64,000 bases of DNA, taken from contig NZ_FZOB01000001.1 of assembly GCF_900188395.1 (NCBI RefSeq), forward strand, positions 1-64,000. The letters are read 5' to 3'. Below, piece after piece: positions 9,405 through 19,417 of this stretch. The position numbers and the translations under genes were made by a program. Position 1 is the first letter of the stretch. Every line of letters begins with the position of its first letter. The stretch comes from Desulfurobacterium atlanticum. Lineage in GTDB: Bacteria > Aquificota > Aquificia > Desulfurobacteriales > Desulfurobacteriaceae. Under the pieces are notes generated by a model, which saw only the letters and a program-made list of their open reading frames with translations, was not told the DNA's origin and searched no databases.

Positions 9405-10076
9405 ATGATTCTTGTAAGAGTGGAAAATTTGTGGAAGATTTACAGGTCTGGAAATGATAGTGTTGAAGCTTTGAAAGGAATAGATCTTTCTCTTAAAAAG
9501 GGTGAATTTTCTTTGATAATGGGAGCTTCAGGTTCCGGGAAAAGCACTCTTTTGCATATTCTCGGAACGTTAGATAAGCCAACAGATGGAAAGGTTTTCT
9601 ATAAAGAAAAAGACCTCTTTTCTCTTTCTTCAGATGAACTTGCAGAGTTTAGAAACAGGAATCTGGGATTTGTTTTTCAGTTTCATTATCTTATTATGGA
9701 TTTGAATCTTGTTGAAAATGTTATGGTGCCCCTTCTTCTTTCGGGGGAAAAAGATAGTGTTGCAAGGGGAAAAGCTGTTGAAATGTTGAAAAAAGTTGGT
9801 CTTGGGCATAGATTATCTCACAGACCATTTGAAATTTCTGGCGGTGAACAGCAGAGAGCGGCAATAGCCCGAGCACTTGTTACTTCTCCAGAGCTTGTTC
9901 TTGCTGATGAACCTACTGGAAATCTTGACTCAAAAACTTCAGAATCGGTAATTTCTCTTATGCTTTCTCTTAATCGGGAAACAGGAACTACATTTTTGAT
10001 AGCCACTCATAATAGAGAACTGGAAAAGTTTGCTGATAGGATATACCTTATAAAGGACGGCACTATTAAGATTTAG
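9405..10076 (+). CDS. lolD: LolD-type ABC transporter ATPase
   Basis: A 223-residue ATPase of the MacB/FtsE/LolD class. It has Walker A GASGSGKST (40-48), Q-loop FQFHYL, signature SGGEQQR and Walker B VLADEPTGNLD. LolD drives release of outer-membrane lipoproteins by LolCE. No LolC/LolE permease is next to it, so the partner must be elsewhere and MacB- or FtsE-like roles remain open. It stands directly before clpC with the clpC ribosome site overlapping its stop. Confidence 0.8.
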   Translation: MILVRVENLWKIYRSGNDSVEALKGIDLSLKKGEFSLIMGASGSGKSTLLHILGTLDKPTDGKVFYKEKDLFSLSSDELAEFRNRNLGFVFQFHYLIMDLNLVENVMVPLLLSGEKDSVARGKAVEMLKKVGLGHRLSHRPFEISGGEQQRAAIARALVTSPELVLADEPTGNLDSKTSESVISLMLSLNRETGTTFLIATHNRELEKFADRIYLIKDGTIKI

Positions 10077-10087
10077 GAGAGGTGTAT

Positions 10088-12553
10088 ATGTTTGAGAAGT
10101 TTACCAAAAAAGCAAGACAAATTGTAATAAAAGCCAAAGAAGAGGCTGTAATTTTAAGAACACCTTACCTTGGCACCGAACATTTATTGCTTGTTTTGCT
10201 TAAAGATGATGAAATTGTAAACCAGATAATCAGCAAATACAACATCTCAAAGATAAGAATTCAGGAAATGATAATTCATCAGCTTCAGCCATCAACTGAT
10301 GAGATAGATGTTAACACAATAGCTTTTACTACAGAGGCAAGACGCGCCCTTGAGCAGGCTGTAGAAGAAGCAAAGATACTTGGTCATGCTTATGTGGGGC
10401 CAGAACACATATTTATAGGACTTGCAAAGGAAAGACTTGGACTTGCAGGACGTATTTTAAGAAGTTACGGTCTTGACCATTATACGTTAAGAAGAGATAT
10501 AACACAGCTTTTGAAAGGTATGCTTGGCAGGGCTAAAACTTCCCGTAAAAGTTCAACTCCAAATCTTGATAAGTATGGAAGAGACCTGACCAAACTTGCA
10601 CAGGAAGGTTCTTTAGACCCTGTTATAGGCAGGGATAAAGAGATAGAAAGGGTCGTTCATATTCTTGCAAGGAGAAGGAAGAACAATCCGGTGCTTATAG
10701 GTGAGCCGGGAGTTGGAAAAACAGCAATTGTAGAGGGACTTGCCCTCAGGATTGCAGAGGGTTCTGTTCCTGAAAAACTAAAAGAGAAAAGGATAGTTTC
10801 CCTTGATATGGCTTCTCTTATAGCAGGGACAAAATACAGGGGACAGTTTGAAGAGAGGTTAAAGGCGGTTGTAAAAGAGCTTGAAAACAACAAAGATGTG
10901 ATTCTCTTTATAGATGAGCTTCATACGCTTGTTGGTGCTGGAGCTGCTGAAGGTTCTATGGATGCTTCAAATATCCTTAAACCTTCTCTTTCAAGGGGAG
11001 AGATACAGGTTATCGGAGCTACAACTCTTGATGAGTACAGAAAGCATATAGAGAAAGACGGTGCTCTTGAGAGGAGATTTCAACCTGTTCTTGTGGAGGA
11101 ACCTTCAGAGGAAGAAACAATTGAGATTTTAAAAGGATTGAAGTCCAAGTTTGAAGAGTTTCACAATGTAAAGATTACAGATGAAGCTATTGAAAGGGCT
11201 GTAAAGCTGTCTGTCAGATATATAAACGACAGAAAACTTCCTGACAAGGCGATAGATATTATTGATGAAGCTGGGGCAAAGGCACAGCTTATGGTTGGGA
11301 CAAAACCTATGGAGATAAAGGAGATAGAGGAGGAGATACAGACAGTAAGGGCACTTAAAGAGGAAGCCCTCGCAATGGCAGAGTATGAGAGAGCTCACGA
11401 GTATAAACAGAGAGAGATATCTCTTACAGCAAAACTTGAGGAGCTTAATAGAAAATGGCTTGCTTCAAAGAAAAATGATAAACCGGTAATAGATGTAAAA
11501 GAGGTTGAAGAGATAGTTTCTCTGTGGACAGGAATTCCTTTAAGCCAGATTCATGAAGCGGAAAAGGAGAAACTTATCAGGCTGGAGTCTGAACTTCACA
11601 GAAGGGTGGTCGGTCAAGAAACTGCTGTAAGTGCTGTGGCAAGGGCTATTAAACGTTCAAGACTCGGAATAAGAACAAATCTTCACAGGCCTATAGGTTC
11701 TTTCCTTTTCCTTGGGCCGACAGGTGTCGGTAAAACAGAGCTTGCAAAAACTCTTGCAGAGGTTCTGTTTGGCGATGAGAAAGCGATGGTCAGGATTGAT
11801 ATGTCTGAGTATATGGAGAAACATACAGTTTCAAGGTTGATAGGAGCACCGCCAGGATATGTTGGTTATGAGGAAGGTGGACAGTTAACAGAGATTGTAA
11901 GAAGAAAGCCTTACAGCGTGATCCTTCTTGATGAAATAGAAAAGGCACATCCTGATGTTTTAAACATTCTTCTTCAGATAATGGAGGATGGAAGGTTAAC
12001 AGATGGTCTTGGCAGGACAGTATCCTTTACAAACACAATTTTGATTATGACTTCAAACCTTGGAGCAAAGCATCTTGTTTCTGCTCAAAAGGGAATGGGG
12101 TTTGATACCGCTTCTGAAAAGGATATGGAGCAGAAGGCTTTTGACAGGATGAAATCTTTTGTGCTTGATGAGGTTAAAAGATACTTTAAACCTGAGTTTA
12201 TAAACAGAATAGATGAGATAGTTGTATTCCATCCTCTTACAAAAGCTGATGTTAAAGAGATAGTTAGAAAGCAGATAGACAGACTTAATGAGGAACTTAA
12301 AGAAAGAAATCTTAAAATTTATGCTACAAATAAATTTGTTGATTACATTGTGGATAAAGAATTCCGTAAAGAGTATGGTGCAAGGACGATAAGGCGGGCT
12401 ATACAATCCCTTGTAGAAGATAGACTTACCGATGAGATTCTTGCCGGTAGATTTACTGAAGGTGGAGAAGTTGTGTTTGATGTAACTCCTAAAGGAAAGG
12501 TTACTGTAAAAGAGAAAAAGAAAAAACGAAAGCAAACTGCTAATATAAACTGA
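10088..12553 (+). CDS. clpC: ClpC-type AAA+ unfoldase
   Basis: A two-ring AAA+ unfoldase that feeds substrates to ClpP. The 821-residue protein has a Clp-N repeat domain (1-145), first Walker A GEPGVGKT, a short middle domain with a UVR-like helix, and second Walker [13 protein letters not shown] followed by [15 protein letters not shown] motif after SNLG matches the ClpC loop (VGF in Bacillus) that docks on ClpP, so degradation rather than pure disaggregation is expected. Start ATG 10088 is six bases after AGGAGAGG; an upstream GTG at 10082 is too close to that site. clpP itself is not in the window. Confidence 0.9.
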   Translation: MFEKFTKKARQIVIKAKEEAVILRTPYLGTEHLLLVLLKDDEIVNQIISKYNISKIRIQEMIIHQLQPSTDEIDVNTIAFTTEARRALEQAVEEAKILGHAYVGPEHIFIGLAKERLGLAGRILRSYGLDHYTLRRDITQLLKGMLGRAKTSRKSSTPNLDKYGRDLTKLAQEGSLDPVIGRDKEIERVVHILARRRKNNPVLIGEPGVGKTAIVEGLALRIAEGSVPEKLKEKRIVSLDMASLIAGTKYRGQFEERLKAVVKELENNKDVILFIDELHTLVGAGAAEGSMDASNILKPSLSRGEIQVIGATTLDEYRKHIEKDGALERRFQPVLVEEPSEEETIEILKGLKSKFEEFHNVKITDEAIERAVKLSVRYINDRKLPDKAIDIIDEAGAKAQLMVGTKPMEIKEIEEEIQTVRALKEEALAMAEYERAHEYKQREISLTAKLEELNRKWLASKKNDKPVIDVKEVEEIVSLWTGIPLSQIHEAEKEKLIRLESELHRRVVGQETAVSAVARAIKRSRLGIRTNLHRPIGSFLFLGPTGVGKTELAKTLAEVLFGDEKAMVRIDMSEYMEKHTVSRLIGAPPGYVGYEEGGQLTEIVRRKPYSVILLDEIEKAHPDVLNILLQIMEDGRLTDGLGRTVSFTNTILIMTSNLGAKHLVSAQKGMGFDTASEKDMEQKAFDRMKSFVLDEVKRYFKPEFINRIDEIVVFHPLTKADVKEIVRKQIDRLNEELKERNLKIYATNKFVDYIVDKEFRKEYGARTIRRAIQSLVEDRLTDEILAGRFTEGGEVVFDVTPKGKVTVKEKKKKRKQTANIN

Positions 12554-12555
12554 AT

Positions 12556-12585
12556 AAGGGGGCTTTATGCCCCCTTTTCTTTTTA
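12556..12585 (+). terminator. Rho-independent terminator after clpC
   Basis: GGGGGC-TTTAT-GCCCCC (12558-12574) followed by a T-rich run through 12583, starting five bases after the clpC stop. Confidence 0.92.
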
Positions 12586-12629
12586 AATGTTAAAATTCTT
12601 ATAAAGAGCAATTACCTGCTGGAGAGGTT

Positions 12630-13349
12630 ATGAGGAGATTTAAGGTAAACGATATAAGAGAAGATGTGGCTTATTTAAGGGGACAGGAAGCAAGACATGT
12701 GCTTAAGGTTTTAAGGTTAAGACCGGGAGATGAAATAGTTATATTTGACGGGAAAGGGAATGAGTATCTTGCTGTTATAGAGGCTTCTTCAACCCAATCT
12801 GTAAGGTTGAAAGTTCTTGAAAAGCTTATGATAGATAGGGAAAGTCCCCTTAAAACGGTTCTTTATATGGGTTTAACAAACAGACTGCAAAAATTTGAGA
12901 TGGCTCTTCAAAAGGCTACAGAGCTTGGTGTTTCAAGGATAGTCCCTATAATTTGCAAACGTTCTGCTTTCGGTGAGAAGGTTAAGGATTGGAGTGGTAA
13001 GCTTAGGAGATGGAATGAGATTGTAGTGAACGCTTCCAAGCAGTGTGGAAGAGCTGTTATTCCTCCAGTTGAAGAGCCTGTTAAACTTTTAAATATAGAT
13101 GATGATTCAGAGTTAAAATTTGTTCTCTGGGAGAGAGGCGGAAAGAGTTTTAATAACTTTAAGGATAATACTGCTACCTCTGTTTCGCTTCTTGTTGGAC
13201 CTGAAGGTGGTCTTGATGAGAGTGAGGTTGAGATTTTAAAATCAAAAGGTTTTCATGTTATTCATCTTGGAAAGAGAATAATGAGAGCGGAAACGGCGGC
13301 TATAGTTGGCCTTGCAATAGTCCAGTATATCTGGGGAGATTTAAAATAG
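12630..13349 (+). CDS. rsmE: 16S rRNA m3U1498 methyltransferase
   Basis: RsmE methylates U1498 of 16S rRNA in the assembled 30S subunit using S-adenosylmethionine. The 239-residue SPOUT enzyme has an N-terminal PUA-like part and C-terminal knot motifs: QKATELGVSRIVP, LLVGPEGGLDESEVE and LGKRIMRAETA. ATG 12630 follows GGAGAGG. It starts a short operon after the clpC terminator and is followed three bases later by the macro-domain gene. Confidence 0.93.
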   Translation: MRRFKVNDIREDVAYLRGQEARHVLKVLRLRPGDEIVIFDGKGNEYLAVIEASSTQSVRLKVLEKLMIDRESPLKTVLYMGLTNRLQKFEMALQKATELGVSRIVPIICKRSAFGEKVKDWSGKLRRWNEIVVNASKQCGRAVIPPVEEPVKLLNIDDDSELKFVLWERGGKSFNNFKDNTATSVSLLVGPEGGLDESEVEILKSKGFHVIHLGKRIMRAETAAIVGLAIVQYIWGDLK

Positions 13350-13352
13350 TTT

Positions 13353-13904
13353 ATGAACAGGGAACTTTTAATTGTTGATAAGGATGGAGTGCTTATTCAG
13401 GTTGTTCAGGGAGATATAACTCAAGAAAATGTTGATGCTATTGTGAATCCTGCAAACTCTTCCTTAAAGCATGGCGGAGGTATTGCTGGAGCGATAATTA
13501 GAAAAGGTGGAAGGATAATTCAGGAAGAGAGTGACAGGATAGGTTTTCTTCCAACAGGAAAGGCTGTTTATACAGGTGCAGGAAATTTAAAGGCAAAGTA
13601 TGTTATCCATACTGTTGGGCCTGTTTGGGGAGAAGGTGATGAAGAGAGAAAGTTAAGAAGTGCCGTTTCTTCAGTTTTTGATGTTGCAAGGAAAATATCC
13701 GTAAAGTCTATATCCATTCCTGCCATCAGTACAGGGATTTTCGGTTATCCTAAAAAAGAAGGAGTTTATGTAATTGTTGACCAGGTTTTGAAGGAGATAG
13801 AAAAGGATGCTTCCTATTTAGAAAAGGTGAGGTTGATAGCAATAGATGATGAAACTGTTGCTCTTTTCAAAGATGAAATTTCAGCTAAATTTGGTTTAAA
13901 ATAG
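13353..13904 (+). CDS. Macro-domain ADP-ribose-binding protein
   Basis: A 183-residue stand-alone macro domain. Family members bind ADP-ribose and often hydrolyse O-acetyl-ADP-ribose or remove ADP-ribose from proteins. Key loops are visible: [27 protein letters not shown], the [10 protein letters not shown] strand and ISTGIFGYP. It follows rsmE with no real gap, so the two share a transcript; the functional link is unknown. Confidence 0.88.
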   Translation: MNRELLIVDKDGVLIQVVQGDITQENVDAIVNPANSSLKHGGGIAGAIIRKGGRIIQEESDRIGFLPTGKAVYTGAGNLKAKYVIHTVGPVWGEGDEERKLRSAVSSVFDVARKISVKSISIPAISTGIFGYPKKEGVYVIVDQVLKEIEKDASYLEKVRLIAIDDETVALFKDEISAKFGLK

Positions 13905-13935
13905 TTTTTTAAATTTCTACTTTTGGAGTTAGATT

Positions 13936-15153
13936 ATGCCGGAGTTTCAGTTTGCAAGAATAGACAGGCTTCCCCCCTATGTTTTTGCTGTTGTTAATGA
14001 TTTAAAAACAAAATTAAGAAGGGCTGGAGAGGATATTGTTGATCTTGGAATGGGGAATCCCGACCTTCCTACTCCTAAACATATTGTAGATAAATTGTGT
14101 GAAGCGGCGCAAAATCCGAGAAATCATAGATACTCACAAACAAAAGGTTTGTATAAGCTCAGGGAGGCTCTTTCCCTCTGGTACAAACGGAAGTATGATG
14201 TTGATCTTGACCCTGAAACCGAAGTTATAACCACAATAGGTTCAAAAGAAGGACTGGCACATCTTGCCCTTACGCTTGTTAATCCCGGTGATGTTGTTAT
14301 GGTTCCGACCCCCGCTTACCCTATTCACCCTTACTCCTTTATAATTGCCGGTGGAGATGTAAGGAGTATTCCTCTTTTGACAGATGAGGGTTTTAATGAG
14401 GATGCTTTTTTTGAGTCCATTATAAAAGCATATAAGGAAAGCTGGCCAAGGCCCAAGGTTTTACTTTTAAATTTTCCTCACAATCCGACAACTGCGTGTG
14501 TTGATATCGGTTTTTTTGAAAAAATTGTTGATTTTGCAAAAGAGAACAACCTTCTTGTTATTCAGGATTTAGCTTATTCAGAAATATCGTTTGATGGTTA
14601 TGTGCCTCCAAGTATTTTTCAGGTTAAGGGGGCGAAAGAGGTTGCGGTTGAATTTTATTCCCTTTCAAAGACTTACTCAATGGCTGGGTGGAGAGTTGGT
14701 TTTGCAGCTGGAAATAAGCAGGTTATTCATGCTCTTTACAGGATGAAAAGCTATCTTGATTACGGAATGTTCCAGCCGATTCAAATAGCGGCTATCATAG
14801 CTTTAAAGGGAGACCAGTCCTGTGTTGAGGAATACAGAAAAATTTACGAGAAGAGAAGAGATACTCTTGTAAATGGATTAAACCGTATAGGTTGGCGTGT
14901 TGAAAAGCCAAAATCCACAATGTTTGTCTGGGCAAAGATACCTGAAAAGTTCCGTTCTATGGGCTCTCTTGAGTTTTCTAAAATGCTCCTTCTTGACGGT
15001 AAAGTGGCTGTCTCTCCAGGTATCGGTTTTGGTGAGTATGGTGATGAGTATGTTAGATTTGCGCTTGTTGAAAATGAATTGAGAATTAAACAGGCGGTTA
15101 GAGGGATAAAAAGAGCTTTTGAGAAGTATGGTTTGAGAAACATTAACGTTTAG
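13936..15153 (+). CDS. AlaC-type PLP-dependent aminotransferase
   Basis: A fold-type I class I/II aminotransferase of 405 residues. Motifs include [38 protein letters not shown], and [14 protein letters not shown] holding the PLP lysine. It resembles the AlaC/YfdZ group (glutamate-pyruvate transaminase), and such genes frequently precede homoserine dehydrogenase, as here with a 9-nt gap. LL-diaminopimelate or aspartate aminotransferase is a less likely alternative. Cytosolic amino-acid synthesis. Confidence 0.85.
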   Translation: MPEFQFARIDRLPPYVFAVVNDLKTKLRRAGEDIVDLGMGNPDLPTPKHIVDKLCEAAQNPRNHRYSQTKGLYKLREALSLWYKRKYDVDLDPETEVITTIGSKEGLAHLALTLVNPGDVVMVPTPAYPIHPYSFIIAGGDVRSIPLLTDEGFNEDAFFESIIKAYKESWPRPKVLLLNFPHNPTTACVDIGFFEKIVDFAKENNLLVIQDLAYSEISFDGYVPPSIFQVKGAKEVAVEFYSLSKTYSMAGWRVGFAAGNKQVIHALYRMKSYLDYGMFQPIQIAAIIALKGDQSCVEEYRKIYEKRRDTLVNGLNRIGWRVEKPKSTMFVWAKIPEKFRSMGSLEFSKMLLLDGKVAVSPGIGFGEYGDEYVRFALVENELRIKQAVRGIKRAFEKYGLRNINV

Positions 15154-15162
15154 GGGTAAAGG

Positions 15163-16443
15163 ATGGATTTGGTTAAGGTTGGAGTTGTTGGCTGTGGAAC
15201 GGTTGGTTCAGGTGTTGTTGAGATTCTGTTGAAAAACGGAGATCTTATAGAGAAGAGGACAGGTAAAAAGATAGAATTATCCCTTGTAGCAGATAGAAAT
15301 GTTGAGAAAGTTAAAAAACTTGATGTTCCAGAGAACATTATAGTTGATGACGGTTTTAAAGTTGTTGATTCTGATGTTGATGTAGTGGTTGAGCTTATAG
15401 GTGGAGTGACTGTTGCTAAAGAGATAGTTTTAAAGTCTTTAAAAAACGGAAAGCATGTTGTAAGTGCCAATAAGGCACTTTTTGCATCTTACGGAAAGGA
15501 GCTTTTTGAAGAAGCTAAAAGGAATGGGGTTTCAATAAGGTTTGAGGCAAGTGTTGGTGGCGGAATTCCTGTAATAAAAGCTTTAAATGAGGGTCTTGTT
15601 GCAAATAGGATAGAGAAGATTCTGGGTATAATTAACGGAACTGCCAATTTTATCCTTACGAAGATGACAGAAAATCTTCTGCCTTTTAAAGCTGCTCTTC
15701 AGATAGCAAAGGATAGAGGTTATGCTGAAGCTGACCCATCGTTTGATATTAATGGAATTGACGCTGCTCATAAAATAGCCATTTTGTCTTCAATAGCCTG
15801 TGGTAGATGGATAACGGTTGATGATGTGTATGTGAAAGGTATCAGAGATATAACACCTTTTGATATAGAGTTTGCCAATGAGTTTGGTTACAGAATAAAG
15901 CTTCTTGCTGTAGCAAAATTTGAAAATGGAACGATAGAGGTAAGGGTGCATCCGGCTTTCCTTCCCAAGTCTCATATTCTTTCCTCGGTGGATGGTGTTT
16001 TTAATGCCTGCTTGATAGAGGGAGATTTTGTTGGTCCCACCCTTTATTACGGTATGGGTGCTGGAAAGGAACCGACTGCAAGTGCGGTAGTTGCAGATAT
16101 TGCAGATATTGCATCTTCAAGGGGAAGCAGCGTTCCTGCACAGCTCCTTTATCAGGAGTCACAGATTTTTATTAAAAACCCAGAAGACTTTGTTTCAAGT
16201 TTCTATTTAAGGTTTACTGCTGTTGATAAACCGGGAGTGCTTTCAAAGATTTCAGGAATTCTTGCAAAATACGGTATAAGTATTAAGATGGCATTTCAGA
16301 AAAATGTTGGGTTTAACGGCGGTGTTCCGGTGGTTATGACAACCCATGATGCTTCGTTTAAAACGGTAAGAAGGGCTGTTGAAGAGATTGATAATCTTGA
16401 TGTTATTTTAAATCCAACATTTCTGTGTATGATAGAGGAGTAG
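15163..16443 (+). CDS. hom: Homoserine dehydrogenase
   Basis: Reduces aspartate semialdehyde to homoserine with NAD(P)H for threonine and methionine synthesis. The 426-residue protein shows the N-terminal GCGTVGSGVV Rossmann motif, SANKALFA, FEASVGGGIPVI and GIINGTANFILT of the catalytic domain, and a C-terminal ACT domain from about 345 (F-T-A-V-D-K-P-G-V-L), the site of feedback control in homologues. ATG 15163 has AAAGGA upstream. It is coupled to the aminotransferase before it and to queE behind it. Confidence 0.95.
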   Translation: MDLVKVGVVGCGTVGSGVVEILLKNGDLIEKRTGKKIELSLVADRNVEKVKKLDVPENIIVDDGFKVVDSDVDVVVELIGGVTVAKEIVLKSLKNGKHVVSANKALFASYGKELFEEAKRNGVSIRFEASVGGGIPVIKALNEGLVANRIEKILGIINGTANFILTKMTENLLPFKAALQIAKDRGYAEADPSFDINGIDAAHKIAILSSIACGRWITVDDVYVKGIRDITPFDIEFANEFGYRIKLLAVAKFENGTIEVRVHPAFLPKSHILSSVDGVFNACLIEGDFVGPTLYYGMGAGKEPTASAVVADIADIASSRGSSVPAQLLYQESQIFIKNPEDFVSSFYLRFTAVDKPGVLSKISGILAKYGISIKMAFQKNVGFNGGVPVVMTTHDASFKTVRRAVEEIDNLDVILNPTFLCMIEE

Positions 16444-16444
16444 C

Positions 16445-17116
16445 TTGTTAAAGGTTTCTGAAATTTTCACTTCCATTCAGGGTGAAGGGGTAGATGTAGG
16501 GAGAGTTGCTGCTTTTGTCAGATTCTCCGGATGCCCCCTTGGATGTAGATTTTGTGATACAGAGTATGCTAAAAGAGAAGGGAAAGAAATAAGTATTGCA
16601 GAACTCATTTCTAAATTGAAAAAGTTTCAGATACCTGATATTGTTGTTACAGGTGGTGAGCCTCTTGTTCAAGAAAATATAGCATCTTTTCTAACTACTC
16701 TTTCAAAAGAGTTGTGGGTGAGAAAGATATTTATTGAAACGTGCGGGTTTGTTTTCAAAGAGGAGATTTTTGCCGGGAAAGTATTCCTGAATCTTTCTCC
16801 AAAACCTCCTTCTATGATTGGAACCGATTACAGCAGATTTCTGCTTCAGTATATCAGATTTTTCCCTGAAAGGGTGAATGTTAAGTTCTTAATTGCTGAT
16901 AAGACTGACCTTTCTTATGCTTTAAAGATAGTAAAAAGCGAACCTGAGTTTTTCAAGATTAAAGGGCTTGTTTTCCAGCCTGTTGAAATACCGGGAAAGC
17001 CTTACCCTGATGCAGTAAAACAGGTGCTGTCGTTGATATTTAAAAACAGAAGTATTCTTTCACAGTTTGAAGTTAAGGTTATTCCTCAGGTTCACAAACT
17101 TTTAGGGATAAAATGA
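16445..17116 (+). CDS. queE: 7-carboxy-7-deazaguanine synthase (radical SAM)
   Basis: QueE contracts 6-carboxytetrahydropterin to 7-carboxy-7-deazaguanine on the way to queuosine. The 223-residue protein has FTSIQGEG near the N-terminus, the radical-SAM cysteines C30, C34 and C37 in CPLGCRFC, and VTGGEPLVQ. The start is TTG 16445 one base after the hom stop, with AGAGGAG upstream. It overlaps waaA by 4 nt. Other queuosine genes are outside the window. Confidence 0.92.
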   Translation: MLKVSEIFTSIQGEGVDVGRVAAFVRFSGCPLGCRFCDTEYAKREGKEISIAELISKLKKFQIPDIVVTGGEPLVQENIASFLTTLSKELWVRKIFIETCGFVFKEEIFAGKVFLNLSPKPPSMIGTDYSRFLLQYIRFFPERVNVKFLIADKTDLSYALKIVKSEPEFFKIKGLVFQPVEIPGKPYPDAVKQVLSLIFKNRSILSQFEVKVIPQVHKLLGIK

Positions 17117-18321
17117 GCAGATTCTGGCTTTATCTTTATAATTTTGTATATCTTTCTCTTCTTCCGGTTGCGGTTCCTGTTATGGTTTATACCTCAAAAA
17201 AGAGGGGAGGATTTTCTCCACTAAGAAGAATTAAAACTAAACTGGATGTTTTAGAGGGAAGGGATATATGGATACACTGTGCAAGTATAGGGGAGGTAAA
17301 TTCTGCAAAACCTCTTATTGAAAGATTGAGAGATAGAGTTGTGATAACAACTTTTACAGATTACGGTGCAGAAAGGGCGAGAAAGCTTTTTAAAGATGTT
17401 CCTGTCTATGTTATTCCTTTTGATTTAAAGTTTTTAACAGATAGATTTTTATCTTTCACTCATATAAAAAAGCTTCTTATTTATGAAACAGAAATATGGC
17501 CCTCTCTACTTTCTTCTGCTGTTGAAAGAGGGATTGAGGTTTATATTGTGAGCGGAAAGATAACAGAAAGATCTTTTAAAAATTACAGAAGGTTTTCTCA
17601 GATTTTTTCTCCTATTTTTAAAAATATTATTTTTTTAGGTAGAAGCGTTGAAGATGTTAAAAGGGCTAAAGATTTAGGATTCAAAAAATGTTCTGTTGTT
17701 GGAGATTTAAAGTTTGACAGTGTTTCATTTTTTCTATCGCCCTTAAAAGTTGATATAGAAGGAAGCAGAAAGATTATTGTCTGGGGTAGCACCCATGAAG
17801 GGGAAGAGAAAATCGCTGAGAAGATTCATTTTAAACTTAAAAAAATTTTTCCTGAAGTTTTAACTGTTATTGCTCCAAGGCACATTGGAAGGGCTAAGGA
17901 GATTAAAGATTCTCTTTCTGGAAAAGTGGTTTTGAGAACGGAAACAAGACAAATTTCTCGGGATACAGATTTTTATATTGTTAATACGATAGGTGAGCTT
18001 ACATCCTTTTATGCCGTTTCTGATGTTTCTGTTGTAGGCGGAACTTTTAACAGGAAAATAGGTGGACATAATCCTCTTGAACCTATGGCGCTTGGAAAGC
18101 CGGTTGTTATTGGACCTTATTACTACCATTTTAAAGATGTTGTAGAGAAGGTTAGAAAAGCACTTATTTTTGCAGATGAAAGCTCTCTGTTTGATAAAAT
18201 TTTCTCTCTTTTTAAAAATAGAGAATTTGCATCTTCAGTCGGTGCTGTTGGAAAAAATATAATTTTAGAAGAGAAAGGTGTAATTGAAAGAATTTTGAAA
18301 GAGGTATCTATTGAATCTTGA
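17113..18321 (+). CDS. waaA: Kdo transferase
   Basis: WaaA/KdtA transfers 3-deoxy-D-manno-octulosonic acid from CMP-Kdo to lipid IVA at the inner face of the cytoplasmic membrane. The 402-residue GT30 protein has an N-terminal anchor helix, WIHCASIGEVNSAKPLI with the conserved E, YETEIWPS, and the C-terminal GGTFNRKIGGHNPLEP nucleotide-sugar motif. It is coupled by ATGA to queE and overlaps lpxK by 11 nt. Clear evidence for a lipopolysaccharide-bearing outer membrane. Confidence 0.93.
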   Translation: MSRFWLYLYNFVYLSLLPVAVPVMVYTSKKRGGFSPLRRIKTKLDVLEGRDIWIHCASIGEVNSAKPLIERLRDRVVITTFTDYGAERARKLFKDVPVYVIPFDLKFLTDRFLSFTHIKKLLIYETEIWPSLLSSAVERGIEVYIVSGKITERSFKNYRRFSQIFSPIFKNIIFLGRSVEDVKRAKDLGFKKCSVVGDLKFDSVSFFLSPLKVDIEGSRKIIVWGSTHEGEEKIAEKIHFKLKKIFPEVLTVIAPRHIGRAKEIKDSLSGKVVLRTETRQISRDTDFYIVNTIGELTSFYAVSDVSVVGGTFNRKIGGHNPLEPMALGKPVVIGPYYYHFKDVVEKVRKALIFADESSLFDKIFSLFKNREFASSVGAVGKNIILEEKGVIERILKEVSIES

Positions 18322-19417
18322 AGAGGTTAGAAAAAAGGTTTTAAGTAAAAAAGGCGGTTGGTTTTTCCTTTATCCACTATTTTTTATACTTTCAAAACTT
18401 TTCTGCTTTTTTGCAAGGTTTCGTTATGAACTGTATAAAGGTGGTATATTAAAAACGATTACTCCTGCTGTGCCTGTTATTTCTGTTGGAAATATTGTTG
18501 CTGGAGGTACTGGTAAAACTCCACTTGTTGAGTATATCTATACGATGCTTCAGGATGTTGGATTTACTCCTGCTGTTGTTATGAGGGGCTATGGAGGGAA
18601 GGAGAAAGGGCCTGTAGTTGCAGAAGATGAACCTGAAAGATTCGGAGATGAGGCGGCACTTTATGTAAAAAAGGGATTTTTCGTGGTTGTAAGCAGGGAT
18701 AGACTGGCAGGGATAGATTTTGCCGTTTCTAAAGGGGCCAATGTAGTTGTGCTTGATGATGGATTCCAACAGCTTGGAATAAAACCAACGGTAAATGTTG
18801 TTGTTGTGGATCCTTTTAATCCCTTTGGTGGAAATATGTGTCTTCCTCTTGGCACTTTAAGGGAGCCTGTTGATGCTCTTGAAAGGGCAGACTGCTTTGT
18901 TATATCAAGAGCCAACTTTGCTTCTTTTGAGAAAGTTAACTCTCTTGAAATATATCTTAAAACATTTAGAAAACAGGTATTTAAAGGGGAGCAGTGTTTT
19001 AAATACTGGATTGATAGAACTTTTAGAAAGGTTGAACCGCCAGAAAAGGAAATTACAGTATTTTGCGGAATAGGTTCTCCACAACAGTTTCTACAACAGC
19101 TTAAAGAGGAAGGATTTAAGGTTATCAAATCTTTTCTGTTTCCTGACCACCATTTTTACACAGCGGAAGAAATTAAAACTCTTTCTAAGTATCCGAATCT
19201 TGTTACAACAGAGAAAGATCTTGTTAAAGTAAAAGATTATGATATTGATGTGAAAGTGCCTGTTCTTGGAGTTGAGGTATTTGGACTGAAAGAGTTTATC
19301 TTAAATAGGATAAAGAATGTTGAAAAGCATGAGGAAAAGAATGAAAAAGAGTCTTTCGTACCAGATGGAGTATCTGTTTCTCAATCTGTTGAAAGAAGGA
19401 TTTTTAAAGAGAGTTAG
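18311..19417 (+). CDS. lpxK: Tetraacyldisaccharide 4'-kinase
   Basis: LpxK phosphorylates the lipid A disaccharide at the 4' position. The 368-residue protein has an N-terminal membrane helix (about 17-37), the P-loop GNIVAGGTGKTP (60-71), MRGYGG, VVLDDGFQQ and TTEKDLVK motifs. The start is TTG 18311 inside waaA. The 3' end overlaps the acyltransferase gene by about 77 nt, so the last 25 or so residues are also read in a second frame. Confidence 0.93.
   Translation: MNLEEVRKKVLSKKGGWFFLYPLFFILSKLFCFFARFRYELYKGGILKTITPAVPVISVGNIVAGGTGKTPLVEYIYTMLQDVGFTPAVVMRGYGGKEKGPVVAEDEPERFGDEAALYVKKGFFVVVSRDRLAGIDFAVSKGANVVVLDDGFQQLGIKPTVNVVVVDPFNPFGGNMCLPLGTLREPVDALERADCFVISRANFASFEKVNSLEIYLKTFRKQVFKGEQCFKYWIDRTFRKVEPPEKEITVFCGIGSPQQFLQQLKEEGFKVIKSFLFPDHHFYTAEEIKTLSKYPNLVTTEKDLVKVKDYDIDVKVPVLGVEVFGLKEFILNRIKNVEKHEEKNEKESFVPDGVSVSQSVERRIFKES

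Noticed and set aside
9405-10076. MacB-type antibiotic export role for the LolD-like ATPase
   Set aside because: No permease or adaptor gene adjoins it; the short ATPase-only form fits LolD better, though not proven.
12053-12535. Long open frames antisense to the Clp ATPase genes (also 60098-60637)
   Set aside because: They are shadows created by the codon bias of the coding strand; the translations are low-complexity Phe/Leu/Ser/Lys-rich without ribosome sites.
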